Below, in pieces: positions 27,393 to 35,701 of a stretch of 64,000 bases of DNA. Made by a program: the position numbers and the translations under genes. The stretch spans positions 372,001-436,000 of the forward strand of contig NZ_FONV01000006.1 in the NCBI RefSeq assembly GCF_900113015.1. The letters are read 5' to 3'. The notes under the pieces are model-generated. The model was not told where the DNA came from, did no database searches, and saw nothing but the letters and a program-made list of their open reading frames with translations. Each line of letters opens with the position of its first letter. Position 1 is the first letter of the stretch. The DNA is from Actinoplanes philippinensis. Its GTDB lineage: Bacteria; Actinomycetota; Actinomycetes; Mycobacteriales; Micromonosporaceae.

Positions 27393-27398
27393 TACGGT
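27393..27398 (+). promoter_or_regulatory. -10 box of a leaderless promoter
   Basis: TACGGT, 6 nt before GTG 27405, no Shine-Dalgarno. Confidence 0.5.
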
Positions 27399-27404
27399 TT
27401 CGCG

Positions 27405-28073
27405 GTGATCGACACGCCGTACCGATGGGTGGCCCGCGTCGCCGGCGAGGGTGGCCCGCTGCTGGTCTGCGAGGCCGGCGCGTTCGCCGACTGGACCGGC
27501 GCGGTCCACGACGAGGACTGGCGGCTCGACCCGGCCTGCGACCTCGCCCGCGCCGAGGCCGTGCTGTATGCGGATGACGACGAGGCCGAGGCGGGGCTGC
27601 TGCCCTTCGGCCCGTCCGGCCGGCACACCGGGCTGATCTGGGAGATGGAGGGCGGCGGTGTCGCCGAGATCGCGACGGCCGGCGGCGCGAGCCTGCTGAT
27701 CATGCGGTCCTGGGTCGACCGCGACGACGACGGCCCGCGTGACCACGTGACAGGCGCCGCCGCCCGTGACCAGGAGCGGCCGCTGCCCGGCGATCTCGAC
27801 CTGCCGTCCGGCCGGGTCGCCGTGGTCTGGGCCGCGGCGCCGGCCGCCGAGGTCGCGGCCCCGCCCGCGGATGCGGCGCTGGATCCGCCGGTCCGGCTGA
27901 GCCTGCCCGGCATCCTGGGCGTGGGCGCGATGCTCGCGTTGCGCCCCGGCCGCTACCGGGTGAGTCACGGCTCCCACGACGGCGCGGCCGGCCGGTTCGC
28001 CCCGGCCGGCCGGCCCGGCGACGGCGACCGGAGCTGCCGCTGGGTCCGCCTCGACCGCCACGCGGACGGCTGA
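27405..28073 (+). CDS. Imm21-like hypothetical protein
   Basis: 222 residues from GTG 27405. The opening YRWVARVAGEGGPLLVCEAG followed by WTGAVHDEDWRLDPACDLA and a C-terminal ALRPGRYRVSHGS resembles the Imm21 immunity family (WV..GGPL... / ...GRYRV), though similarity is only by eye. Acidic, cytosolic. No toxin gene is adjacent. It is immediately followed by a methyltransferase gene, 3 nt downstream, so the two are co-transcribed. Confidence 0.45.
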   Translation: MIDTPYRWVARVAGEGGPLLVCEAGAFADWTGAVHDEDWRLDPACDLARAEAVLYADDDEAEAGLLPFGPSGRHTGLIWEMEGGGVAEIATAGGASLLIMRSWVDRDDDGPRDHVTGAAARDQERPLPGDLDLPSGRVAVVWAAAPAAEVAAPPADAALDPPVRLSLPGILGVGAMLALRPGRYRVSHGSHDGAAGRFAPAGRPGDGDRSCRWVRLDRHADG

Positions 28074-28076
28074 GCG

Positions 28077-28784
28077 ATGACCGGGACGGATCAGGTGCGG
28101 GCGGCGTACTCGGCCGTCGCCCCGCTCTACATCGACCTGTTCGGCGCCGAGGACCGGGTGGCGGCCGACGACCTCGCCCTGATCGGCCGCCATCTGGCCG
28201 GCGTGCGCGGGCCGGTGCTGGACCTGGGCTGCGGCCCCGGCCACCTCACCGCCTACCTGCGGTCGCTGGGCGCCGCCGCGATCGGTGTCGACCTGGTGCC
28301 GGAGTTCGTCGCGCACGCGCGGGCCACCCACCCGGACGGTGACTACCGGCTGGGCTCGCTGACCGATCCGGATCTCCCGGCGGCCGGCGGTGTCCTGGCC
28401 TGGTACTCGCTGATCCACCTGCCACCGCCCGAGCTGGACGCGGCACTCGCCGGATTCGCCCGCCTGCTGTCCCCGGGCGGCCGGCTGGTGATCGGCTTCT
28501 TCACCGCCGGCAGCGGCGAGCCCGCAGTCAACGGCGAGCCCGCAGGCAACGCCGGGACGGCCGACAGCGGCGGAACGGTCGAGGCCTTCGATCACAAGGT
28601 CACCACCGCCTACCGATGGCCGCCCGCGGAGCTGTCCGCCCGCCTGGCCGCCGCCGGGTTCACCGAGACCGAGCGCCTGCTGCGCCCGGTCGATCCCGCG
28701 CACCGCCCGCACGGCGCGATCGCCGCGGTGCACCGCGGTCGCGGTACGCCTGATCACCACGCCTCGCTGCCGCTGCGCCCCTGA
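28077..28784 (+). CDS. Class I SAM-dependent methyltransferase
   Basis: 235 residues, ATG just after the upstream stop. SAM-binding motif I LDLGCGPGHLTAYL near residue 50, acidic end of beta2 IGVDLVPEFV near 75, LAWYSLIHLPPPELD near 105 (UbiE/Methyltransf_11 type) and LSPGGRLVIGFF near 135. Substrate unknown. Residues about 145-165 are an inserted Gly/Glu/Asn-rich loop with a repeated GEPAVN/GEPAGN pattern. Confidence 0.85.
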   Translation: MTGTDQVRAAYSAVAPLYIDLFGAEDRVAADDLALIGRHLAGVRGPVLDLGCGPGHLTAYLRSLGAAAIGVDLVPEFVAHARATHPDGDYRLGSLTDPDLPAAGGVLAWYSLIHLPPPELDAALAGFARLLSPGGRLVIGFFTAGSGEPAVNGEPAGNAGTADSGGTVEAFDHKVTTAYRWPPAELSARLAAAGFTETERLLRPVDPAHRPHGAIAAVHRGRGTPDHHASLPLRP

Positions 28785-28819
28785 CCCGGCCGTCCCGTCA
28801 GCCGGCGCGGGGCCGCATG

Positions 28820-29086
28820 TCAGCCCGCGGTGGCGTGGAGGGCCCGGTACGTGACCGCGCGGATCTTCTCCGACCTCGCCGTGACCCGGAGCAGGTCACC
28901 CGCCTCCATCAGCAGTTCGGTCATCCGGACCAGGTCGTCCGGGCTGCACGGGCGGCCCAGCCGCGCCTTCCGGGCGGTGATCTCGACCAGCGCCCGCGCC
29001 AGGTCACCGCCGAGGACCTCGGCCAGCGCGTCGATGAGCGTCGAGTCGGTCGGCTGCTCGTACTGGTGTCCACGATTGGCAGGCAT
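28820..29086 (-). CDS. Small helical hypothetical protein
   Basis: 88 residues from ATG 29086 (AGGAG 8 nt upstream). Predicted largely helical: STLIDALAEVLGGDLARALVE, ARLGRPCSPDDLVRMTELLME. No recognised domain. Divergent from the MarR gene, and the palindrome at 29134-29176 lies between them, so it may be MarR-controlled. Confidence 0.5.
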   Translation of the reverse strand: MPANRGHQYEQPTDSTLIDALAEVLGGDLARALVEITARKARLGRPCSPDDLVRMTELLMEAGDLLRVTARSEKIRAVTYRALHATAG

Positions 29087-29133
29087 GCGGTCAGCTCCTG
29101 TTCGCGCCGGGCGGTGCCGGACTCGGGGCACGT

Positions 29134-29176
29134 CGACTACTTCATCGGCCGAACCATTCAGCCGATGAAGTAGTCG
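29134..29176. promoter_or_regulatory. MarR operator: perfect 16-bp inverted repeat
   Basis: Arms CGACTACTTCATCGGC (29134-29149) and its exact complement (29161-29176) around 11 nt. Inside, TTCATCGGCCGAA (29141-29153) and the inverted TTCAGCCGATGAA (29158-29170) are two copies of one 13-bp motif, suggesting two dimers. It abuts the MarR GTG start, so binding would block transcription of the marR-mcp operon and of the divergent small gene. Confidence 0.7.
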
Positions 29177-29673
29177 TGGCGAAGACGATTCCCGACACCG
29201 CCGAGGCGCCGCCGTCGCTGGCCGTGTCCGCGGGTGGTTACGAACTCGGCTATCTGATGTTGCTCGCGGGCCGGGCGGTGCAGAGCGCTGTCGACGAGGC
29301 CGCCGCCGAAGGCGGCCTGCCGGCGGTGGATCTGATCGCCCTGTACGCCCTGCGGGTGCACGACGGGCTGACCGCCGGCATGGTCGCGCGTCTGCTGCAC
29401 CTGCAGCAGTCGTCGATCACCGCCCTCGCCGACCGGTTGGAGCGGTCCGGCCTGATCACGCGGGAACGGGACCGCGAGGATCGGCGGCGCGTCTGGCTGC
29501 GCCTGACCGACGAGGGCCACGACCTGCTGGATCGCTGCGGCACGCGGATCCGGCTCACCGTACGCGACCGGTTCGCCTCGCTCACCCCGGATCGTGCCGC
29601 CGCGATGGCCGGCCTGCTCAGCAGCGTCGTCGAGCCGTGGCTCACCGACATCGTGGCGGGAGCACGGCGGTGA
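29176..29673 (+). CDS. MarR-family transcriptional regulator
   Basis: 165 residues from GTG 29176. Winged helix about 45-115: VDLIALYALRVHDGL, MVARLLHLQQSSITALADRLE, GLITRERDREDRRRVWLRLT (the DxRxR wing). Helices at both ends form the dimer interface. The start codon touches the operator palindrome, arguing for autorepression. The stop overlaps the next gene's GTG by 4 nt, an unusual coupling of a MarR repressor to a chemoreceptor-like protein. Confidence 0.88.
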   Translation: MAKTIPDTAEAPPSLAVSAGGYELGYLMLLAGRAVQSAVDEAAAEGGLPAVDLIALYALRVHDGLTAGMVARLLHLQQSSITALADRLERSGLITRERDREDRRRVWLRLTDEGHDLLDRCGTRIRLTVRDRFASLTPDRAAAMAGLLSSVVEPWLTDIVAGARR

Positions 29674-30998
29674 ACGCCCTGCGGAGGCTCCCGAAGAGCG
29701 CCGAGCTGTCCGGCGAGATCTTCCGGGTCCGGCACCGGATCCTCTGGGGTGTGCTGGCGGTGCAGACCGTCGTCCTGCTGGTCGTCCTGGGCGTGCGGCA
29801 GGCCGCCCACCTCGGCGGCCATCACGGCTCCGTCGTTCTGTGGGGCAGCTATGCCGCCTCCGTGGTGTGCCTGGTCGGCGCGCGGACCGCCGGGTCACAC
29901 CGTGCCCGACGCATGCTGGTCAGCCTCGGGCTGCTGCTGGGCTGCTCGGTGACCCTGCACACGTTCGACGGGCGTACCGATCTGCACATGCAGTTCCTGG
30001 TCGTCGTCATCATGATCGCCTGGTACCAGGCGTGGCCGCCGCTGCTCATGGCGATCGGATTCGTCGGACTCCACCACTTCGTGGCGGGCGTGGTCGACAC
30101 CGACTCGGTCTTCTCCGACCCGGCTGCGGCGGCGAACCCGCTGCCCTGGGCTCTGCTGCACGCCGCCTACATCGGCGCGGAGGTGGTCGTCCTCGTCGGG
30201 TTCTGGTCCAGCATGGAGGACACCGCGACACGCGAACTGGCCGCCGTACGACGTACCCACGAGCTGGCCGACGCCGAGCAACGCGCCCACCGCGAGCTGA
30301 CCGAGGCGCAGGAGGCCGCCCGCCGCGAGGCCGAACACGCGGCCGAGGTCGCGGCGATGTCCCAGCAGCTGGCCCAGACCGTCGACGCGCTCAGCACCGC
30401 CAGCACCTCGGTGGTCGAGAACACCCGCCGGGCCCAGCAGGTGATGAACGAGTTCATGCAGGCCACCGTGTCGATCGAGTACTCGGTGCAGCAGTCACAG
30501 GCGACCTGGGGCACCGCCCAGCACCACACCGCGAACACGGTCTCCACCATCGCGTCGCTGACCGGCACCTCCGCCGACATCGCCGACCTGGCCCAGGAGA
30601 TCGACGACGTCGCCCGGCAGACCAGGCTGCTCGCCCTGAACGCCACCATCGAGGCCGAACGTGCGGGCGAGGCCGGGCGCGGGTTCGGCGTCGTGGCCGA
30701 GGAGGTCAAGCAGCTCGCCGCCAAGGTGTCCGCGTCGACCCAGCGGATCGCCACGGTCGTCGAGCAGATCACCCGCAACGCCACCGACGCCGGCGCCGCG
30801 CTCCGGGAGATCGACACGGTGCTGGAGCAGGCCCGAGAGGCGCAGGACACGGTGATGACCGCCGTCCAGATGCAGGGCGTCGCGGCGAAGGACGCGCACG
30901 AGGCGATCAGCGCGCTGAGCGCCGAGGCCCGCCTCATGTCACAGGACGCCGCACCCGCCGCCGAGCCCGCCGCGGGCCCCGTGATCGATCTCTGGTGA
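29670..30998 (+). CDS. Membrane methyl-accepting chemotaxis-like signal transducer
   Basis: 442 residues from GTG 29670, which overlaps the MarR stop. About six helices span residues 20-180, with no large periplasmic domain, then a cytoplasmic coiled coil from about 185. The signalling tip is canonical: EIDDVARQTRLLALNATIE followed by AERAGEAGRGFGVVAEEVK (about residues 310-350). The methylation helices are short. No CheA/CheW gene is in the window and the organism type is usually non-motile in mycelium, so output is uncertain. Sensing is presumably through the membrane part. Confidence 0.85.
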   Translation: MNALRRLPKSAELSGEIFRVRHRILWGVLAVQTVVLLVVLGVRQAAHLGGHHGSVVLWGSYAASVVCLVGARTAGSHRARRMLVSLGLLLGCSVTLHTFDGRTDLHMQFLVVVIMIAWYQAWPPLLMAIGFVGLHHFVAGVVDTDSVFSDPAAAANPLPWALLHAAYIGAEVVVLVGFWSSMEDTATRELAAVRRTHELADAEQRAHRELTEAQEAARREAEHAAEVAAMSQQLAQTVDALSTASTSVVENTRRAQQVMNEFMQATVSIEYSVQQSQATWGTAQHHTANTVSTIASLTGTSADIADLAQEIDDVARQTRLLALNATIEAERAGEAGRGFGVVAEEVKQLAAKVSASTQRIATVVEQITRNATDAGAALREIDTVLEQAREAQDTVMTAVQMQGVAAKDAHEAISALSAEARLMSQDAAPAAEPAAGPVIDLW

Positions 30999-31058
30999 GG
31001 GGCGAGCAGAATCCGGGTACGGCCGACCCGGGCCGGGTGTGACATCGAGGAGTGACCC

Positions 31059-31766
31059 GTGGTCCTGCATCCTGGCGAGCCGCACGACGCGGGGCTGTCC
31101 GGGCGGCTCAACCGGCTGCGCGCCGGGGTGCTCGGCGCCAACGACGGCATCGTGTCCACGGCGGGGCTGGTGATCGGGGTGGCCGGGGCGACCACGGCGA
31201 CCGGGCCGATCGCGACGGCGGGGCTGGCCGGTCTGGTGGCCGGCGCGGTGTCGATGGCGCTGGGTGAGTACGTGTCGGTCAGCAGCCAGCGCGACACCGA
31301 GCGGGCCCTGCTCGACAAGGAGCGCGACGAGCTGGCCCGTTTCCCGGAGCAGGAGCTCGAGGAGCTCGCCGCGCTCTACGAGGCGAAGGGCCTGAGCGCG
31401 GAGACCGCCCAGCGGGTGGCGCGGGAGCTCACCGACCGGGACGCGTTCGCCGCGCACGCCGACGTCGAGCTGCACCTGGACCCGGACGAGCTGGCCAGCC
31501 CGTGGCAGGCGGCCGTGGCATCGGCGGTGGCCTTCACCGGCGGCTCGCTGCTACCGCTCGCCGCGATCCTGCTGCCGCCGCCGGGGCTGCGGGCCGGCAC
31601 GGCGTTCCTGGTGGTGCTGCTGGCGCTCGCCGCCACCGGCTACCTGAGCGCCCGGCTCGGCGGCGCCCGCCCGGCCCGGGCGGTGGCCCGGCTGGTGCTC
31701 GGCGGCGCGGCGGGCATGGCGGTCACCTACGCGGTCGGCGTGCTGACCGGCGCGGCGATCGGCTGA
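31059..31766 (+). CDS. VIT1/CCC1-family Fe2+/Mn2+ transporter
   Basis: 235 residues from GTG 31059 (GAGGAG upstream). N-terminal LRAGVLGANDGIVSTAGLVIG near residue 22 and AGAVSMALGEYVSVSSQRDTE near 60 are family hallmarks. A cytoplasmic metal-binding helical segment (about 75-145, Glu-rich) separates helices 2 and 3, followed by three helices. It exports or sequesters ferrous or manganous ions. Monocistronic; regulation not visible. Confidence 0.9.
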   Translation: MVLHPGEPHDAGLSGRLNRLRAGVLGANDGIVSTAGLVIGVAGATTATGPIATAGLAGLVAGAVSMALGEYVSVSSQRDTERALLDKERDELARFPEQELEELAALYEAKGLSAETAQRVARELTDRDAFAAHADVELHLDPDELASPWQAAVASAVAFTGGSLLPLAAILLPPPGLRAGTAFLVVLLALAATGYLSARLGGARPARAVARLVLGGAAGMAVTYAVGVLTGAAIG

Positions 31767-31803
31767 CCGCCCGCTCGCGGACGCCAGGGTGGTATTGGCG
31801 GTC
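31765..31803 (+). terminator. Candidate hairpin after the VIT1/CCC1 gene
   Basis: GACCGCC and GGCGGTC arms with a 25-nt loop, starting at the stop codon. Long loop, so weak. Confidence 0.25.
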
Positions 31804-31856
31804 CTACCGAGGAGCGTTCTCTGGATGGGCGGCCCGGACCGGCGCAGAGTCGAGGC

Positions 31857-32555
31857 ATGTCGAAGAACATCTTCATCACCGGCGCCAACAAGGGACTCGG
31901 ACTCGAAGCGGCCCGCCGCCTCGTCCAGCAGGGGCACACCGTCCTGGTCGGGGCGCGCGACGCCGACCGGGGACGCAAGGCCGCCGCCGAGGTGGGCGGC
32001 CGGTTCGTGGCCATCGACGTCACCGACGAGGCCTCGGTCGCCGCGGCCGCCGCCGACGTCGCCGCACACGAGGGCCACCTCGACGTGCTGATCAACAACG
32101 CCGGCATCGCCGGGCCGCTCACCCAGGGCACGGAGCTGCGCGGCGAGGACGCCACAGCGGTGTTCGACACCAACGTCATCGGCATCGTCCGGGTGACCGG
32201 CGCCTTCCTGCCGCTGCTGCAGGCGGGCACCGACCCGGCCGTCGTCAACGTCAGCAGTGGCCTCGGATCACAGGCGATCACCCACGACCCGGGCCGGGTG
32301 GAGTCGACGGTGGTGGCGCCGCTCTACAACGCGTCGAAGGCGGCCGTCACCATGATGACCACGCAGTACGCGAAAGCGTTCCCCGGCATCCGGTTCAACG
32401 CCGTCGACCCCGGCTACACCGCCACCGACCTGAACGGCAACAGCGGGCCGCAGACGGTCACCGAGGGGACCGACGCGATCGTCACGCTGGCGACCGAGGA
32501 CCCGGGCGCGGGCACCGGCCGCTATCTGGACCGGTTCGGGCCGCTGCCCTGGTGA
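31857..32555 (+). CDS. Short-chain dehydrogenase/reductase (carbonyl-reductase-like)
   Basis: 232 residues. TGANKGLGLE near residue 7 is typical of the NADPH-dependent carbonyl reductase group. NNAGIAGP near 80, Ser in VVNVSSGLGS near 138 and YNASKAAV near 160 complete the catalytic set, then VDPGYTATDLNG. Monocistronic. Substrate not inferable. Confidence 0.9.
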   Translation: MSKNIFITGANKGLGLEAARRLVQQGHTVLVGARDADRGRKAAAEVGGRFVAIDVTDEASVAAAAADVAAHEGHLDVLINNAGIAGPLTQGTELRGEDATAVFDTNVIGIVRVTGAFLPLLQAGTDPAVVNVSSGLGSQAITHDPGRVESTVVAPLYNASKAAVTMMTTQYAKAFPGIRFNAVDPGYTATDLNGNSGPQTVTEGTDAIVTLATEDPGAGTGRYLDRFGPLPW

Positions 32556-32621
32556 GCTTCCGGCCGTACCTCTGACGGGTATGGCATTTTCCCGGGACAT
32601 CGAAGAGTGGCATCGGTGATC

Positions 32622-32627
32622 TAGGGT
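32622..32627 (+). promoter_or_regulatory. -10 box of a leaderless promoter (ABC-2 exporter)
   Basis: TAGGGT, 7 nt before GTG 32635, no Shine-Dalgarno. Confidence 0.5.
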
Positions 32628-32634
32628 CCCCCGA

Positions 32635-33621
32635 GTGACCCCCGTACTCGAGATATCAGGACTGCGAAAGACATATCGCAGCCGTAAAGGTGTCCGGAAC
32701 GCTCTGGACGGCTTCGACATGATCGTCGAAGCCGGCCAGGTGCACGGATTCCTCGGGCCCAACGGCTCGGGCAAGACCACCACCCTGCGTACGCTGCTCG
32801 GGCTGATCGAGCCCAACGGCGGCCGCATGGCGATCCTCGGCAAGGAGGTGCCCCACCACCTGCCGGAGGTGGCCGGGCAGGTCGGCGCGATCGTGGAGAG
32901 CCCCCAGTTCTTCCCGCACTTCACCGCCGAGCTGACGCTGAGCCTGCTCGCCGACGCCGGCGGCGTGAACCGGGCCCGGGTGCCCGCGGTGCTCGACCTG
33001 GTGGGCCTGCGGGACCGCGCCAAGGAGCGGGTGAAGACCTACTCGCTCGGCATGAAGCAGCGTCTGGCGGTCGCGTCGGCGCTGCTCAAGGAGCCGAAGC
33101 TGCTGATCCTGGACGAGCCGGCGAACGGCCTCGACCCGGGCGGCATCCGGGAGATGCGCACCCTGATGCGCGACCTGTCCGACTCCGGAATGACGGTGCT
33201 GCTGTCCAGCCACATCCTCGGCGAGATCCAGCTGATCTGCGACTCCGTCACGATCATCTCGGCCGGCCGCCGGGTGACCTCCGGCTCGGTGGCCGAGGTG
33301 CTGGCCTCGCACCGGTCCGGCATGGTCCGGGTGCGGCTGGAGACGGGCGTGGACCTGCTGGACGCGGCGAATGCGCTGCGCGAGGCGGGCGCCCAGGTGA
33401 CGCTGGAGAACGACCACTTCACCGTGGCGAACGCGTCCAACCCGGCCCTGATCACCAGGGTCCTGGCCCAGCGGGGCGTCTATGTCAGTGAGCTGACCCC
33501 GGTCTCCGCCGACCTCGAGGACGTCTTCCTCGAGCTGACCGGCACCGCGCCGGTCGCCGGGCAGAACCGGCAGGTCGACGAGTCCGCCATCAGCGGCGCC
33601 AAGAACGGATGGGGCCAATGA
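32635..33621 (+). CDS. ABC transporter ATP-binding protein (drug/bacteriocin export type)
   Basis: 328 residues from GTG 32635. Walker A GPNGSGKTT near residue 42, signature TYSLGMKQRL near 140, Walker B LLILDEP and H-loop LLSSHILGE. The C-terminal extension (about 225-328) is typical of BcrA/NatA-like ATPases. ATGA overlap with the permease gene. Leaderless start. Without a regulator nearby the substrate is open. Confidence 0.92.
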   Translation: MTPVLEISGLRKTYRSRKGVRNALDGFDMIVEAGQVHGFLGPNGSGKTTTLRTLLGLIEPNGGRMAILGKEVPHHLPEVAGQVGAIVESPQFFPHFTAELTLSLLADAGGVNRARVPAVLDLVGLRDRAKERVKTYSLGMKQRLAVASALLKEPKLLILDEPANGLDPGGIREMRTLMRDLSDSGMTVLLSSHILGEIQLICDSVTIISAGRRVTSGSVAEVLASHRSGMVRVRLETGVDLLDAANALREAGAQVTLENDHFTVANASNPALITRVLAQRGVYVSELTPVSADLEDVFLELTGTAPVAGQNRQVDESAISGAKNGWGQ

Positions 33622-34607
33622 GCCTGGCACGTGCGGAGACCCGGCGGCTGTTCCGGCGCCGCTTCACCTCGGTGATCCTGATCAGTGTGCTGCTGATCCT
33701 GGCCGCGACCGCGGTGGGCAGCTTCTTCAGCACCGAGAAGGTCGGCGAGACGCAGATCGCGGCGGCGAAGGCCGAGGCGGAGGCGAACTACCAGGAGGCG
33801 GTGAAGACCGTCGCCGCGGACAAGCAGAGGTGCCTGACCGAGAACCCGGGCAACGCCGCCGCCTGCGATTGGCCCGACCCGTCGCCGAGCGACTACGACT
33901 ACACCTGGTACATGCCGGAGACCTTCAACCTGCGGGCCGAGTACCCGACGATGATCACGCTGCTGGCGGTGGTGCTCGCCGGGGCGGCGTTCCTGATCGG
34001 CGCGTCCTTCGTCGGCTCCGAGTGGAACAGCGGCGGCATGATGAACCTGCTGCTGTGGCGGCCGCGGCGGCTGCAGGTGCTGGGCACCAAGCTGGCCGTC
34101 CTGCTGGGCTGGTTCACCGGCCTGACGCTGCTGCTCGGCGCGCTGTGGACCGGCATCTTCACGTTCATCGCCACGTCCCGCGGCACCACCGAGAAGATGA
34201 CCGGTGGGGTGTGGCAGTCGTTCGGCCTGACCGGGCTGCGCGGCCTGGCCCTGGTCGTGGTGGCCGGCGCCGTCGGGTTCGCGATGGCGTCGCTGGGCCG
34301 GCACACCGGCATGGCGCTGGGCGCGCTCGTCGGGCTCGGCGCCCTGCAGATCGGCGTCTACATCATGGCGCAGCTGGCCGGGGCGAAGTATCCGGAGGCG
34401 TGGCTCGCGCCGATGTGGGCGTACGCGTGGATGTTCAAGGAGTTCGAGGTCTTCGACTACAACTCCTGCAACTTCTCCGCCGACTCGGGCTGCGAACCGG
34501 ACAAGTTCGTCCTCACGTGGCAGGTGACGGGCGTCAGCCTGGCGGTCGTCACGGTGCTGATCGTGGGCGCCTCGCTGTGGGCGATGCGCCGCCGCGACAT
34601 CACCTGA
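33618..34607 (+). CDS. ABC-2 type permease
   Basis: 329 residues from ATG 33618, overlapping the ATPase stop; an in-frame ATG at 33609 is less likely. First helix about 17-40 (FTSVILISVLLILAATAVGSF), an extracytoplasmic loop with two Cys (about 45-105), then five helices (about 112-315). It pairs with the preceding ATPase to form the exporter. The layout matches ABC-2 permeases of unknown substrate. Confidence 0.85.
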   Translation: MSLARAETRRLFRRRFTSVILISVLLILAATAVGSFFSTEKVGETQIAAAKAEAEANYQEAVKTVAADKQRCLTENPGNAAACDWPDPSPSDYDYTWYMPETFNLRAEYPTMITLLAVVLAGAAFLIGASFVGSEWNSGGMMNLLLWRPRRLQVLGTKLAVLLGWFTGLTLLLGALWTGIFTFIATSRGTTEKMTGGVWQSFGLTGLRGLALVVVAGAVGFAMASLGRHTGMALGALVGLGALQIGVYIMAQLAGAKYPEAWLAPMWAYAWMFKEFEVFDYNSCNFSADSGCEPDKFVLTWQVTGVSLAVVTVLIVGASLWAMRRRDIT

Positions 34608-34628
34608 GCCGGGGGCACTCCCCGCTCA
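34605..34628. terminator. Bidirectional hairpin at convergent gene ends
   Basis: TGAGC...GGGG pairs with CCCC-GCTCA around a short loop with one unpaired base. It overlaps both the permease stop and the stop of the small minus-strand gene. Confidence 0.5.
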
Positions 34629-34805
34629 GTCGTGACCACAGGTGACGATCATGCACAGATGGGTGCGGGCCAGATGGGTCCGCACCCACGGCAGGAAACA
34701 GCACAGGTCCGGCTCGACGTGGTGCAGGTGGTCCATGAGCCGGCCGGGCGCCGGGCGGGCCCGTCGCGGACGGCGGCTGAGCGCCTCCACCGAGCAGTTC
34801 GACAT
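34626..34805 (-). CDS. Small Cys-rich protein (59 aa)
   Basis: ATG 34805 is preceded by GGGGGAGGG at good spacing; a longer frame to 34889 is less supported. The protein is basic at the N-terminus (SRRPRRARPAPGR) and rich in His and Cys at the C-terminus (HLHHVEPDLCCFLPWV, THLCMIVTCGHD). The Cys/His spacing could bind metal. No family recognised. Convergent with the ABC-2 permease. Confidence 0.5.
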   Translation of the reverse strand: MSNCSVEALSRRPRRARPAPGRLMDHLHHVEPDLCCFLPWVRTHLARTHLCMIVTCGHD

Positions 34806-34898
34806 GGCCCGGCCCTCCCCCACGCGCTGTTCTCCCCCGTGAATCGTAGGCAGCCCGGCACCTCCGGGGAGAACGAACGGGTGAACCACGGCCCGCCG

Positions 34899-35474
34899 TC
34901 AGCCCGGCCGGACCTTCCCGGAACGGCGGGCGAGGACAGCGGTCAGGCTCATCGCCGTCGCGGCGAGGGCGGCGAGAACCAGGACCATGATGTACGGGTC
35001 GACGATCTCGATCCGGCTCTCGGCGATCCGGCGTGCGGCCGGGGCCTGCGGGGTGACGTCCGGGATCAGGGCGTCCGGCCCCCAGTGCGCCAGCACGAGC
35101 ACCGTGACGAAGATCGACAGCATCGTCCCGGCGACGGCGAGCAGGCCCGCGATCAGGGTGCCCGCCGTCGTCCCGGACGGCCCGGCGGCGAGCGGCACCG
35201 CGACGATCGCGGCCAGTCCGGCCGCCGTCAGCGCCCACCCGATCGTGGCCGGGATCGGCGGAGCCGCCACCACGACCAGCAGCCACACCACGACGCCGGC
35301 CAGGCTGCCGCCGGCCGCGGCACGCCGGGCCCGGGCCGGCACCACGGCGCTGAACGTCAGCACCGCGGCGCCCAGGATCGCGGCCCCGACGACCGCCAGG
35401 ATCAGGACGGCGGCGCCGCTGTCGGCCGCTTCGAGCAGACGGACGACCGGCAACCGGGGGCTGGTCAGCGGCAT
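34899..35474 (-). CDS. Integral membrane protein of unknown function
   Basis: 191 residues from ATG 35474 with a GAGGAG site. Five hydrophobic segments: about 18-42, 55-72, 75-98, 103-128 and 160-182. Loops are short and there is a conserved-looking IVDPYIMVLVL before the last helix. No domain recognised. Located between the small Cys-rich gene and a repeat-bearing noncoding stretch. Confidence 0.55.
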   Translation of the reverse strand: MPLTSPRLPVVRLLEAADSGAAVLILAVVGAAILGAAVLTFSAVVPARARRAAAGGSLAGVVVWLLVVVAAPPIPATIGWALTAAGLAAIVAVPLAAGPSGTTAGTLIAGLLAVAGTMLSIFVTVLVLAHWGPDALIPDVTPQAPAARRIAESRIEIVDPYIMVLVLAALAATAMSLTAVLARRSGKVRPG

Positions 35475-35493
35475 GAGATCTCCTCGGCGGGGG

Positions 35494-35516
35494 CGGCGGG
35501 TGCGGGTGGGCTGGAG
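35494..35516 (+). repeat. 23-bp direct repeat, copy 1
   Basis: Starts CGGCGGGTGCGGGTGGGCTG; identical to 35553-35575, period 59 bp. Lies upstream of the membrane protein gene on the minus strand. Confidence 0.75.
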
Positions 35517-35552
35517 GGGCTGCTGAGCCCGAGTCGGCCGAGGTCGAGGGGC

Positions 35553-35575
35553 CGGCGGGTGCGGGTGGGCTGGAG
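35553..35575 (+). repeat. 23-bp direct repeat, copy 2
   Basis: Second copy of the 23-bp repeat, in the gap between divergent genes (34899-35474 minus, hemerythrin plus). Confidence 0.75.
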
Positions 35576-35665
35576 ACTACCGCGCACGGTAGGGTCGGGG
35601 ACAGCGTCGCGTGCCGGTGGCAGACCGTGTCAGGCATGGAGGCGCCGGACCGAAGGAGATCGGCG

Positions 35666-35701
35666 ATGTCGTCGTCGTGCCCTTCGTCTTCGCGTGTCTG
35701 A
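35666..35701 (+). CDS. Upstream mini-ORF (11 codons) before hemerythrin
   Basis: ATG 35666 with AAGGAGA 7-8 nt upstream encodes MSSSCPSSSRV and stops at 35699-35701, overlapping the GTG (35694) of the hemerythrin gene, which has no site of its own. It could couple translation or act as a leader peptide; a frameshifted N-terminus is the alternative. Confidence 0.35.
   Translation: MSSSCPSSSRV

Noticed and set aside
34632..35665. Long N-terminal extension of the hemerythrin protein
   Set aside because: The upstream frame crosses two minus-strand genes and repeats and is Arg/Gly-rich; hemerythrin similarity begins near 35694.
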